Source of the DNA: Pseudomonadota bacterium
GTDB lineage: Bacteria; Pseudomonadota; Alphaproteobacteria; Rhizobiales; Xanthobacteraceae
Direction of reading: 5' to 3'
Length of the DNA: 23,553 nt
Assembly (NCBI GenBank): GCA_023449855.1
Contig: JAEXHR010000186.1
Span: 1-23,553 of the forward strand
The first letter of the stretch is position 1, and each line of letters begins with the position of its first letter. This document shows, one piece after another, positions 15,238 through 22,723 of this stretch. The position numbers and the translations under genes are program-made. The notes under the pieces were generated by a model. That model saw only the letters and a program-made list of their open reading frames with translations, searched no databases and was not told the origin of the DNA.

Positions 15238-15265
15238 TTGACACGCCGGGCTGGACGTTTAAATT
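15238..15265 (+). promoter_or_regulatory. Sigma-70-type promoter of the thiamine operon
   Basis: TTGACA (15238-15243) is a perfect -35 box, and TAAATT (15260-15265) is a fair -10 box (4 of 6) at 16-base spacing. The expected start near 15271 falls just before the first stem of the TPP riboswitch, which supports the call. Confidence 0.65.
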
Positions 15266-15271
15266 AGAGAC

Positions 15272-15392
15272 GTTCCGAGGGGGGCTCCGACGAGGAGCTG
15301 AGATACCGCTAGCTTGCACTCTTCATCCTGAAGAGACGCGCAGGACCGCGGTGACCCTTTGAACCTGATCCGGGTCATGCCGGCGAAGGGAC
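15272..15392 (+). ncRNA. TPP riboswitch (THI element)
   Basis: The leader contains the conserved thi-box parts: a G-run plus GCTCC paired with GGAGC (P3), CTGAGATACC, ACCCTTTGAACCTGATC, and CCGGGTCATGCCGGCGAAGG. Stem P1 can form from GTTCC (15272-15276) and GGGAC (15388-15392). The only ribosome site of thiO (AAGGGACAGGG before ATG 15397) overlaps the 3' side of P1. Known biology: TPP binding stabilises P1 and turns thiamine synthesis genes off. Inference: here it acts on translation by hiding the ribosome site, since no terminator hairpin with a T-run lies between the aptamer and the ATG. Confidence 0.95.
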
Positions 15393-15396
15393 AGGG

Positions 15397-16440
15397 ATGA
15401 ATCAGACGACGCATTACGGTGTGTCGCGCGGCGAATCTGCCGTTGCGAATACGCAATCTCCTATATCCATCATCGGTGCCGGGATCGCCGGCGCCTGGCA
15501 CGCTTTGGCTTTCGCCAAGGCCGGGCATCCAGTCACGCTTTACGAGCGCGACAATGCGGAGATGCGCGAAGGCACCACCCATTGGGGCGGCGGCATGCTG
15601 GCGCCTTGGTGCGAGGCCGAGGTCTCCGAGCCCATCATCATGCGGCTTGGCCTGCGCGCCCTCGATCTATGGCGTGCGGAATTGCCAGACACGCCGTTCA
15701 ATGGCTCGCTGGTCATCGCGCATCCGCGCGACCGCTCGGATTTCGAACGCTTCGCGAAAATGACCGAAGGCCATACGCGGCTCGATGCCGCCGGCGTTGA
15801 GGACGTCGAACCGTCGCTCGGCGGCCGGTTTCGCGAGGGCCTGTTCTATCCGGCCGAAGGCCATGTCGAACCGCGCCGCGTGTTGCCCGAACTGCATCGG
15901 CGCATCGCCGCCGCCGGAGGCACGATCCATTTCAATAGCGAGCAACAGCCCGGCGATCTCGACGGGCTCGTGATCGATTGCCGCGGCATCTGGGCGCGCG
16001 ATGAGGACACACCGCTGCGCGGCGTCAAGGGCGAGATGATCCTCATCGAAACCGACGAGGTACAGCTCTCCCGCCCCATCCGTTTCATGCATCCGCGCTG
16101 GCCGCTTTATGTGATCCCGCGCGCCGACAACCGTTTCATGCTCGGCGCGACCTCGATCGAGACCGAAAGCAGCGGCGTCAGCGTGCGCTCGGCGCTCGAA
16201 TTATTGGGCGCCGCCTATGCCGTGCATCCGGCTTTTGCCGAGGCGCGCATTCTCGATCTCGGCTCGGGACTTCGTCCGGCCTTTTCCGACAATCTGCCGC
16301 GCATCGCGATCAGGAAGAACACGATCTCGGTGAACGGCCTCTATCGCCACGGCTTCCTGCTGGCGCCGGCGCTGGCGGAGCTGACGCTGGCCTATGTGCA
16401 GCGTGGCGCGATCGATAACGAGGTGATGCAATGCAAGTAA
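15397..16440 (+). CDS. thiO: Glycine oxidase ThiO (FAD-dependent), 347 aa
   Basis: The enzyme oxidises glycine to dehydroglycine for thiazole synthesis. ATG 15397 directly follows the riboswitch and its ribosome site. The FAD-binding Rossmann motif is at about residues 26-50 (ISIIGAGIAGAWHALAFAKAG, ending with LYERD). Later parts of the D-amino-acid-oxidase fold are seen in THWGGGMLAPWCE, VIDCRGIWA, RGVKGEMILIET and the C-terminal GLYRHGFLLAPALAE, where Arg and Gly line the substrate site. Length is normal. It is the first gene of the thi operon, and its last 10 bases overlap thiS, so the two are translationally coupled. ThiO, not ThiH, is the expected aerobic route in this group. Confidence 0.93.
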   Translation: MNQTTHYGVSRGESAVANTQSPISIIGAGIAGAWHALAFAKAGHPVTLYERDNAEMREGTTHWGGGMLAPWCEAEVSEPIIMRLGLRALDLWRAELPDTPFNGSLVIAHPRDRSDFERFAKMTEGHTRLDAAGVEDVEPSLGGRFREGLFYPAEGHVEPRRVLPELHRRIAAAGGTIHFNSEQQPGDLDGLVIDCRGIWARDEDTPLRGVKGEMILIETDEVQLSRPIRFMHPRWPLYVIPRADNRFMLGATSIETESSGVSVRSALELLGAAYAVHPAFAEARILDLGSGLRPAFSDNLPRIAIRKNTISVNGLYRHGFLLAPALAELTLAYVQRGAIDNEVMQCK

Positions 16441-16628
16441 CCGTCAACGGCGAAGCACGCGAGATCCAGGCGTCGCATGTGAGCGCGCTGCTCAGCGAAC
16501 TCGATTTCGAGGGCACGCATTGCGCCATCGCCATCAATTACGACGTGGTGCCGCGCAGCCAGTGGGCCGAGACGGCGCTGAAGGCCGGCGACGAGATCGA
16601 GATCATCACGCCGCGGCAGGGAGGGTGA
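16431..16628 (+). CDS. thiS: Sulfur carrier protein ThiS, 65 aa
   Basis: A ubiquitin-fold carrier that is thiocarboxylated at its C-terminal Gly-Gly and gives sulfur to the thiazole ring on ThiG. The chain shows the beta-grasp pattern (MQVTVNGEAREI, CAIAINYDVVPRSQW, GDEIEIITPRQGG) and ends exactly in Gly-Gly. It overlaps the end of thiO by 10 bases. An internal ATG context rather than a strong Shine-Dalgarno sequence supports coupling to thiO translation. The activating enzyme ThiF is not in this window. Confidence 0.95.
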   Translation: MQVTVNGEAREIQASHVSALLSELDFEGTHCAIAINYDVVPRSQWAETALKAGDEIEIITPRQGG

Positions 16629-16653
16629 GGATGATCATCGCTACGAACTCCCC

Positions 16654-16759
16654 CCTCATCCTGAGGTGCTCGCCGTCTACGGCGAGCCTCGAAGGATGGC
16701 CACAGGCGCGGAACAATCATCCTTCGAGACGCGCGAAGATCGCGCTCCTCAGGATGAGG
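16654..16759. repeat. Intergenic palindromic repeat, family C, inside the thi operon
   Basis: The ends are CCTCATCCTGAGG (16654-16666) and CCTCAGGATGAGG (16747-16759), with inner TCGAAGGATG and CATCCTTCGA also complementary. It fills the thiS-thiG gap. In mRNA it would form a long hairpin that could stabilise the upstream message or reduce readthrough. Confidence 0.85.
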
Positions 16760-16781
16760 ACCGAGATTGTGGGAGCTTGAT

Positions 16782-17567
16782 ATGGCAGTGAACTTCTACG
16801 GCAAGGACTTTTCCTCCCGCCTGCTGATCGGCACAGCACTCTATCCGTCGCCGAAAACCATGCAGGATTCCATCCGCGCCTCCGGCGCCGGCATCGTCAC
16901 CGTGTCGGTGCGCCGCGAGACCGCGGGCGGCAAGACCGGCGATGCGTTCTGGTCGCTGATATCAGAACTCGATGTCGCCGTGCTGCCGAACACCGCAGGC
17001 TGCCGCACCGTGCGCGAGGCCGTGACCACGGCAAAGCTCGCACGCGAATTGTTCGGCACCCCATGGATCAAGCTGGAAGTGATCGCCGACAACGACACGC
17101 TGCAGCCGGATGTGGTCGGCCTCGTCGAAGCCGCGAACATCCTGGTCAAGGACGGCTTCGAGGTGTTCCCCTATTGCACAGAAGATCTCGGCGTCGCCAT
17201 GCGCCTTGTGGACGCCGGCTGCAAGGTCGTCATGCCATGGGCAGCGCCGATCGGCAGTGCGCGCGGCATCATCAACCGCGATGCCCTGCTGCTGCTGCGC
17301 GACCGCCTGCCCGACATCACGCTCGTCGTCGATGCCGGCATCGGCGCGCCGTCGCATGCGGCCGAAGCGCTGGAGCTCGGCTATGACGCCGTGCTGCTCA
17401 ACACCGCCGTCGCAAAGGCCGCCGATCCCGTCGCCATGGCCAATGCCTTCCGTCTCGCCGTCGAGGCCGGCCGCACCGGCTATGAAGCCGGCCTGATGGG
17501 CGCGCGCGATTTCGCTTCTCCCTCCACTCCAGTCATCGGGACACCGTTCTGGCATGCCGTATCCTGA
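16782..17567 (+). CDS. thiG: Thiazole synthase ThiG, 261 aa
   Basis: ThiG builds the thiazole phosphate from deoxyxylulose phosphate, dehydroglycine and ThiS-thiocarboxylate. ATG 16782 has GGGAG 6 bases upstream; a TTG at 16767 is open but less likely. The (beta/alpha)8 barrel shows the Schiff-base Lys97 in WIKLEVIADNDTLQPD, the phosphate-binding end VDAGIGAPSHAAEALELGYD, and VLLNTAVAKA. The start NFYGKDFSSRLLIGTALYPS is typical. Length is normal. Its 3' end overlaps thiE by 14 bases, so they are coupled. Confidence 0.96.
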   Translation: MAVNFYGKDFSSRLLIGTALYPSPKTMQDSIRASGAGIVTVSVRRETAGGKTGDAFWSLISELDVAVLPNTAGCRTVREAVTTAKLARELFGTPWIKLEVIADNDTLQPDVVGLVEAANILVKDGFEVFPYCTEDLGVAMRLVDAGCKVVMPWAAPIGSARGIINRDALLLLRDRLPDITLVVDAGIGAPSHAAEALELGYDAVLLNTAVAKAADPVAMANAFRLAVEAGRTGYEAGLMGARDFASPSTPVIGTPFWHAVS

Positions 17568-18147
17568 CCGTTTCTACCCCGTCGTCGACACCGTCGAATG
17601 GGTCCGGCGCCTCACTGCGCTCGGCGTCGGCACCGTGCAACTGCGTGCGAAGGATCTCGACGACGCTTCGGCGATGATCCTGTTTCGCGCCGCGCTCGAC
17701 GTGACCAAGGGCACCAGCACCAAGCTGGTGGTCAACGACTACTGGCGCGTCGCCATCGAACTCAAGGCACAACATCTGCATCTCGGCCAGGAAGACCTTG
17801 CCGATGCCGATGTCGCCGCCATCAAGAAAGCCGGCATCACGCTCGGCCTTTCCACCCATGACGAGGAAGAGCTGGAAAACGCACTGCGCGCCGAGCCCGA
17901 CTATGTCGCGCTCGGGCCAATCTTCTTCACCACGCTGAAATCCATGCGCTTCGCGCCGCAGGGCATTCCGAAGATCACGACGTGGAAGAAGCGCGTCGGC
18001 AAACTCCCGCTGGTCGCCATCGGGGGCATCAAGTTCGAACACGCCGCGGAGATCTTTGCCGCGGGTGCCGACAGCATCGCCGTCGTCAGCGATGTCACCC
18101 AGAATTCCGATCCGGATGCCCGCGTGCGGCAATGGCTCGGCGCCTAA
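17554..18147 (+). CDS. thiE: Thiamine phosphate synthase ThiE, 197 aa
   Basis: ThiE joins the pyrimidine diphosphate and thiazole phosphate into thiamine phosphate. Key motifs are visible: VQLRAKDL (pyrophosphate contact), VVNDYWRVAIE, HLHLGQEDLADADV, LGLSTHDEEEL, ALGPIFFTTLKSM and LVAIGGIKFEHA. The NDYW form in place of NDR is common in alphaproteobacterial proteins. The ATG lies inside thiG with no independent ribosome site, so it depends on thiG translation. Slightly short for the family (about 200-220), but complete in its motifs. Confidence 0.93.
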   Translation: MPYPDRFYPVVDTVEWVRRLTALGVGTVQLRAKDLDDASAMILFRAALDVTKGTSTKLVVNDYWRVAIELKAQHLHLGQEDLADADVAAIKKAGITLGLSTHDEEELENALRAEPDYVALGPIFFTTLKSMRFAPQGIPKITTWKKRVGKLPLVAIGGIKFEHAAEIFAAGADSIAVVSDVTQNSDPDARVRQWLGA

Positions 18148-18159
18148 CCACCTCTCAAC

Positions 18160-18244
18160 CGTCATTGCGAGCGCAGCGAAGCAATCCAGAAGCCAAGTGA
18201 AGAAAGAACTGGATTGCTTCGTGGCTACGCTCCTCGCAATGACG
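18160..18244. repeat. Intergenic palindromic repeat, family D, inside the thi operon
   Basis: CGTCATTGCGAGCGCAGCGA pairs with the right end TCCTCGCAATGACG, and GAAGCAATCCAG pairs with CTGGATTGCTTC inside. It fills the thiE-thiC gap and is unrelated in sequence to the repeat between thiS and thiG. Confidence 0.88.
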
Positions 18245-18289
18245 ATCAACTTTCGAGCCTAATTGCCAAACCACCAGGAGGATCGTCCC

Positions 18290-20218
18290 ATGAACATCCG
18301 CTCCAATCCCGACACCACCCGTCCAGCCGTCACCACAGGCAGCCTGCCCTCATCGCGAAAATTCTACGCGATCCCTGATAGCGCGCCGGACCTGCGCGTG
18401 CCCCTGCGCGAGATCATTCTCTCGGAAGGCGCCGGCGAGCCGAACCTGCCGGTTTATGACACCTCGGGTCCCTACACCGATCCGAACGTCCTGATCGACG
18501 TGAACAACGGCCTTGCCCGCACGCGCCAGGACTGGGTGAAGGAGCGCGGCGGCGTCGAGGAATATGAAGGGCGCCAGATCAAGCCGGAAGACAACGGCAA
18601 TGTCGGCGCCGCCCACGCCGCGGCCGCCTTCAAGGCGCATCACAGGCCGCTGCGCGGTGTCGGCGATCACATGATCACCCAGCTCGAATTCGCCCGCGCC
18701 GGGATCATCACCAAGGAAATGATCTACGTCGCCGAGCGCGAAAATCTCGGCCGCAAGCAGCAGCTCGAGCGCGCCGAAGCCGCGCGCGCCGATGGTGAGA
18801 GCTTCGGCGCCGAAGTGCCGCTGTTCATCACGCCGGAATTCGTGCGCAGCGAGATCGCCCGCGGCCGCGCGATCATTCCCTGCAACATCAATCACGCCGA
18901 ACTCGAGCCGATGATCATCGGCCGCAACTTCCTCACCAAGATCAATGCCAATATCGGCAACTCCGCCGTGACCTCGTCGGTGGAAGAGGAAGTCGACAAG
19001 ATGGTGTGGGCGATCCGCTGGGGCGCCGACACCGTGATGGACCTCTCCACCGGCCGCAACATTCACACCACGCGCGAGTGGATCATGCGCAATGCGCCGA
19101 TCCCGATCGGCACGGTGCCGATCTATCAGGCACTGGAAAAGTGCGATGGCGATCCGGTCAAGCTGACCTGGGAGCTCTACAAGGACACGCTGATCGAGCA
19201 GTGCGAACAGGGCGTGGACTATTTCACCATCCATGCCGGCGTGCGCCTGCAATATATCCACCTCACCGCCAACCGCGTCACCGGCATCGTCTCACGCGGC
19301 GGCTCGATCATGGCCAAGTGGTGCCTCGCGCATCACAAGGAGAGCTTCCTCTACACGCATTTCGACGAGATCTGCGATATCATGCGCAAGTATGACGTCT
19401 CGTTCTCGCTCGGCGACGGGTTGCGCCCCGGCTCCATCGCGGATGCCAATGACCGCGCGCAATTCGCCGAACTGGAAACGCTGGGCGAACTGACGCAGAT
19501 CGCCTGGAAGAAGGGCTGCCAGGTGATGATCGAGGGCCCCGGCCATGTGCCGCTGCACAAGATCAAGATCAACATGGACAAGCAGCTCAAGGAATGCGGC
19601 GAAGCCCCGTTCTACACATTGGGGCCGCTGACCACCGACATCGCGCCGGGCTACGACCACATCACCTCGGGCATCGGCGCCGCCATGATCGGCTGGTTCG
19701 GCTGCTCCATGCTCTGCTATGTGACGCCGAAGGAGCATCTCGGCCTGCCCAATCGCGACGACGTGAAGGTCGGCGTGATCACCTACAAGATCTCGGCGCA
19801 TGCGTCGGATCTCGCCAAGGGCCATCCCGCAGCCCAGCTGCGCGACGACGCCCTCTCACGTGCGCGTTTCGATTTCCGCTGGCAGGACCAGTTCAATCTC
19901 GGCCTCGATCCGGAAACCGCCGTCGCCTATCACGACGAGACGCTGCCGAAGGAAGCCCACAAGGTCGCGCATTTCTGCTCGATGTGCGGACCAAAGTTCT
20001 GCTCGATGAAGATCACGCAGGACGTGCGCGACTACGCAGCGACGCTCGGCGACAACGAGAAGGCGGCGCTGAGCCTCGGCGGCAAGGCGAGCATGGGCAT
20101 GAGCATGTCCGGCGTGATCGAGGACGGCATGGCCAGCATGAGCCAGAAGTTCAAGGACATGGGCGAACAGGTCTATGTCCAGGCGCAGGCGGTAAAGGAT
20201 AGCAACAAGGCACTGTAG
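18290..20218 (+). CDS. thiC: Phosphomethylpyrimidine synthase ThiC, 642 aa
   Basis: A radical SAM enzyme that rearranges AIR into the hydroxymethylpyrimidine phosphate of thiamine. ATG 18290 has AGGAGG 8 bases upstream, a better start than the open TTG at 18263. Landmarks in order are YDTSGPYTDP, ARAGIITKEMIYVAERENL, NINHAELEPMIIGRNFLTKI, DLSTGRNIHTTREW, FTIHAGVRL, GPGHVPLHKIKINMD and a C-terminal CX2CX4C cluster at Cys563, Cys566 and Cys571 (CSMCGPKFC). This noncanonical cluster binds the 4Fe-4S centre. It is the last gene of the operon with no TPP element of its own, and a strong terminator follows. Confidence 0.97.
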   Translation: MNIRSNPDTTRPAVTTGSLPSSRKFYAIPDSAPDLRVPLREIILSEGAGEPNLPVYDTSGPYTDPNVLIDVNNGLARTRQDWVKERGGVEEYEGRQIKPEDNGNVGAAHAAAAFKAHHRPLRGVGDHMITQLEFARAGIITKEMIYVAERENLGRKQQLERAEAARADGESFGAEVPLFITPEFVRSEIARGRAIIPCNINHAELEPMIIGRNFLTKINANIGNSAVTSSVEEEVDKMVWAIRWGADTVMDLSTGRNIHTTREWIMRNAPIPIGTVPIYQALEKCDGDPVKLTWELYKDTLIEQCEQGVDYFTIHAGVRLQYIHLTANRVTGIVSRGGSIMAKWCLAHHKESFLYTHFDEICDIMRKYDVSFSLGDGLRPGSIADANDRAQFAELETLGELTQIAWKKGCQVMIEGPGHVPLHKIKINMDKQLKECGEAPFYTLGPLTTDIAPGYDHITSGIGAAMIGWFGCSMLCYVTPKEHLGLPNRDDVKVGVITYKISAHASDLAKGHPAAQLRDDALSRARFDFRWQDQFNLGLDPETAVAYHDETLPKEAHKVAHFCSMCGPKFCSMKITQDVRDYAATLGDNEKAALSLGGKASMGMSMSGVIEDGMASMSQKFKDMGEQVYVQAQAVKDSNKAL

Positions 20219-20245
20219 TGCGGCGTTCGACATCGCATCGTTCGA

Positions 20246-20280
20246 GAAAGGCCGGGTCCAAAACCCGGCCTTTCTTTTGT
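20246..20280 (+). terminator. Rho-independent terminator of the thi operon
   Basis: GAAAGGCCGGGT (20246-20257), loop CCAAA, and ACCCGGCCTTTC (20263-20274) form a perfect 12-pair stem, followed by TTTTGT. Confidence 0.95.
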
Positions 20281-20360
20281 CAGCGCTTCGCTTGCATCCA
20301 GCAGCACTCTTCGCGCAAGAATTGACCGTATCGTATTGCCCCTGACCGGAGACACCTGCC

Positions 20361-20744
20361 ATGCCTATCCAGCATTATCTCGCCCCTGCCGGCATCAAGG
20401 CGCCGCCACTGTCCTATGCTGCGCGCGTAGGCGACCTGCTCTTCATCTCCGGAATCCCGGGCTTCGACGACACGGGTATCTTGTCCGACAACTTTGAGAC
20501 GCAGTTTGGCTGTGTTGTACGCACGTTCAAACAAATACTCGCGGACGCCGGCACCGATGTCACTCATCTCGTGAAGGTCAATGTGTTTCTGACGCGTGCA
20601 TCGGATGTCGCAACCATGAACCGGCTATATGCCGACGCCTTTGGTCCCGCTCCCTACCCTGCACGTACCACATGTGTTGTTCAGGCTCTGCCAAATCCGG
20701 CGATGCTGATCGAGATCGAGGGCATAGCGTCGTTGATCAAGTAA
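20361..20744 (+). CDS. RidA (YjgF) family protein, 127 aa
   Basis: RidA enzymes hydrolyse reactive enamines and imines made by PLP enzymes. ATG 20361 has GGAG 9 bases upstream. The chorismate-mutase-like fold is shown by LLFISGIPGFDDTG, VTHLVKVNVFLT, MNRLYADAFGP, YPARTTCVVQALPNP and MLIEIEGIA. The active-site Arg102 and the following Cys105 stand where RidA has its imine-binding arginine, and Glu120 is present. It is in the same direction as the thi operon but separated by a strong terminator. Neighbours do not show a pathway, so the substrate is unknown; other Rid subfamilies remain possible. Confidence 0.88.
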   Translation: MPIQHYLAPAGIKAPPLSYAARVGDLLFISGIPGFDDTGILSDNFETQFGCVVRTFKQILADAGTDVTHLVKVNVFLTRASDVATMNRLYADAFGPAPYPARTTCVVQALPNPAMLIEIEGIASLIK

Positions 20745-20947
20745 AAGAAGTCCGCAGGAGCCAAGTGACGTATCGGCTGGGATCGATGTCTATGCATACG
20801 GTATGAACCAGTGCGCGCTTTCTTGCGTCAAATAACCTGACGGCCGCATGGCGCCATGCACGGCCCGCTCTGGCTGCGTTCACGCGTGCACCCTATCCTC
20901 GCCGTCGTTACGAAGCATGCCGCCATAAGGCGCTGGAGACCTGATCG

Positions 20948-21886
20948 ATGATTTCTTTTCGCGCATTCGTCGTTGCCGCTGGTGCGGCAGCGGCTTTGAC
21001 ATTCATCGCCAGCGATCGCGTCACCGCGCAATCCTCCACCGCCACCGAAAAGCTCAATGCCTATGTCGGCTGCATCAACCGGCTGTCATCGCGCGCCTAT
21101 GACTCGCAGTCGCGCTATTTCAGCTGGGCGCCGAAATCCGGGCCGACCGGCAAGGAGCGCATCATCTATGGGCTCTACACGATCTACGACACCGACGACT
21201 GCAAGAAGGGCGTTGAATCAGCCAATGCGCTGGAGCCGCGCGATCCGGCGCTGGAGGCGGCCGCTTCCGCCTATGTCAGCGCGGTGACGACGCTCGGACC
21301 GCTGCTGAAGGAAGCGGACGATTACTACACGCAGGAGAACTACAAGGACGACAAGATGGCCAAGGGCCGCGCGCTGCATCCAAAGCTCGTCGCCGCCTGG
21401 GATGCATTCTCCGCCGCCGACGTGCACCTGCGCTCCAGTGTCGATGCCATCAACGACAGGCGCAAGCTCGAACAGCTCAGGGAAATCGAGGCGAAGGAAC
21501 GCAGGACAGCGCGCTATTATGTCGAAGCCGTCATGATCGATGGCGCGCGCGTACTCGCTCTCGAAGATGCGGACAAGCCGGATATCGACGCGATCACCAG
21601 GGCGGTGACCGCCTATGAAGCAACCGTCAAGGCTCTGGAGGACGCCAAGACCGCCGATGGCGGCAAGGTGGATTCCATGTTCACCAGCAATGCGAAGGCG
21701 GTGCTGGTGACATCGAAGCAACTGATGCGCCGCATTCGCGACAAGGTGCCGTATACGCAGGGCCAGAAGATGATGATGGACGCGCGCAGCGGCTGGATGG
21801 TCGAAGGCTCGCCGGCGCGGCTGCTGCGCGACTACAACCAGCTCGTGGATTCCTATAACAGCATCGCCCAGTTCGGAATGCGGTGA
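20948..21886 (+). CDS. Exported DUF3829 (YiiG-like) protein, 312 aa
   Basis: ATG 20948 has GGAGA 8 bases upstream. A signal peptide covers residues 1 to about 28 (RAFVVAAGAAAALTFIAS, cut near TAQ/SS); there is no lipobox cysteine, unlike the E. coli lipoprotein YiiG. The mature part is almost all helical and charged: KLNAYVGCINRLSSRAYDS, RYFSWAPKSGPTG, EADDYYTQENYKDDKMAKG, RRTARYYVEAVMIDGA and LLRDYNQLVDSYNSI. This is the pattern of DUF3829. The function of the family is unknown. Two Cys (CINR and DDCKK) could form a disulfide in the periplasm. A short palindromic repeat follows. No operon partner is evident. Confidence 0.85.
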   Translation: MISFRAFVVAAGAAAALTFIASDRVTAQSSTATEKLNAYVGCINRLSSRAYDSQSRYFSWAPKSGPTGKERIIYGLYTIYDTDDCKKGVESANALEPRDPALEAAASAYVSAVTTLGPLLKEADDYYTQENYKDDKMAKGRALHPKLVAAWDAFSAADVHLRSSVDAINDRRKLEQLREIEAKERRTARYYVEAVMIDGARVLALEDADKPDIDAITRAVTAYEATVKALEDAKTADGGKVDSMFTSNAKAVLVTSKQLMRRIRDKVPYTQGQKMMMDARSGWMVEGSPARLLRDYNQLVDSYNSIAQFGMR

Positions 21887-21897
21887 GCCGCCCTCTC

Positions 21898-21933
21898 CGT
21901 CATGGCCGGGCTTGCCCCGGCCCGGGGATGACG
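21898..21933. repeat. Short intergenic palindromic repeat, family E
   Basis: The ends CGTCATGGCCGGG and CCCGGGGATGACG are nearly complementary around a GGGCTTGCCCCGGCC centre. It lies just after the DUF3829 gene and may serve as its transcript end, though no T-run follows. Confidence 0.65.
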
Positions 21934-22089
21934 CCGGGTGCGGCGCGTTCATTGGCATAGGCTTGGTAGCCTCCTCCATTAACCTTTCGTTAACCAAACG
22001 CGCCCACCCTGCGGGTGTGGCTGGGGTGCCGTTTGGTCTCGATGTATCGCTTTGCGCCCGCAAAGCGTGCGTTGATCGGGAGGTTGCCG

Positions 22090-22398
22090 ATGCCCCAGAG
22101 TTTTACCCACTTCGATTGCTTCGCGCAGGAATGCCCCGACGCCCGTTCCGGTGACTGCTGCGATGGCGCCTTCGACATCGATGCGCTGGTGCCGGCCTCG
22201 GAGCCGAGCGAGGTCGTGCCGATGCTGGTGGGCGCCACCGTCGAGGAAGTCGAACGCGAATTGATGTTGCAGACGCTGGCGCGCTGCGATGGCAACCGGA
22301 CGCATGCGGCGCGCGTGCTCGGCGTCTCCGTCCGCACCATGCGCAACAAGATCAAGCAGTATTCCGCGGATGGCATCGACGTGCCGGCGAGCGGATAG
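22090..22398 (+). CDS. Stand-alone Fis-type (HTH_8) DNA-binding protein with N-terminal Cys cluster, 102 aa
   Basis: ATG 22090 has GGGAGG 7 bases upstream; the open frame begins earlier at 22015 without support. The C-terminal half (about 53-91) is the Fis/NtrC-type helix-turn-helix: VEEVERELMLQTLARC, GNRTHAARVLGVSVRTMRNK. In NtrC-family activators this domain follows receiver and AAA+ domains; here both are absent and the chain is complete. The N-terminal ~30 residues hold Cys10, Cys15, Cys23 and Cys24 (FDCFAQECPD, GDCCDG), which could bind a metal or respond to redox. Short proteins with this HTH are common in Bradyrhizobium relatives and are annotated Fis family regulators; their targets are mostly unknown. 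Confidence 0.85.
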   Translation: MPQSFTHFDCFAQECPDARSGDCCDGAFDIDALVPASEPSEVVPMLVGATVEEVERELMLQTLARCDGNRTHAARVLGVSVRTMRNKIKQYSADGIDVPASG

Positions 22399-22418
22399 CA
22401 TTCGTTTCGGATCGCGCT

Positions 22419-22613
22419 CTAATGCTCGGGCACGCGGCGGCGCACGATACATCCGCGCATCAGCCAGTAGCAGCCAAAGCCGGCGCCGGCTCCGCAAACG
22501 GCGTGCAGAACAGCGTTGAGAACAGTGTAGGCGCCGCTCCACCAGAACATGCCGAGCGCCCAGATGGCGCCGAACAATGACGAGGCGAGTTTCAGACGCG
22601 TGGACGGCAGCAT
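22419..22613 (-). CDS. Small membrane protein, 64 aa
   Basis: ATG 22613 has GGGAGA 7 bases upstream. Two hydrophobic segments (about 9-32, including ASSLFGAIWALGMFWWSG; and about 33-52, AVLHAVCGAGAGFGCYWLM) are followed by a basic tail RGCIVRRRVPEH, so both ends are probably cytoplasmic. No family is recognised. It converges with the Fis-type gene (20 bases between the stops) and diverges from the antitoxin gene. The clear ribosome site and the membrane pattern support it as real; function is unknown. Confidence 0.6.
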   Translation of the reverse strand: MLPSTRLKLASSLFGAIWALGMFWWSGAYTVLNAVLHAVCGAGAGFGCYWLMRGCIVRRRVPEH

Positions 22614-22689
22614 GGCTTGTCTCCCTGTGAGCCGCCCCTTTGACGCAGGCAGAGCGAAACAGGTTCGGATGAAAGTGGCTGCGCTTTCC

Positions 22690-22723
22690 TCGACAACCGC
22701 GCCAGCTCTGTTATCCTCCAGCC
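22690..22723 (+). promoter_or_regulatory. Candidate promoter giving a leaderless antitoxin mRNA
   Basis: TCGACA (22690-22695) and an extended -10 TGT-TATCCT (22709-22717) are spaced by 16 bases. Only six bases separate the -10 box from ATG 22724, so the transcript should begin at or next to the A of ATG. No Shine-Dalgarno sequence precedes that ATG. Confidence 0.45.

Noticed and set aside
16631..16781. Attenuator or terminator between thiS and thiG
   Set aside because: The hairpin has no T-run and its ends match a dispersed repeat type, so I called it a repeat, not a terminator.
18148..18289. A second TPP riboswitch in front of thiC
   Set aside because: The gap is filled by a palindromic repeat and lacks CTGAGA and CCTGATC thi-box motifs.
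20745..20947. Possible small gene between the RidA and DUF3829 genes
   Set aside because: The stretch has no frame with a ribosome site and no clear hairpin. I see nothing in it beyond a likely promoter area.
21950..21970. Sigma-54 promoter before the Fis-type gene (TGGCA...TTGG)
   Set aside because: The spacing is one base short of the -24/-12 rule and the second element lacks its GC step.
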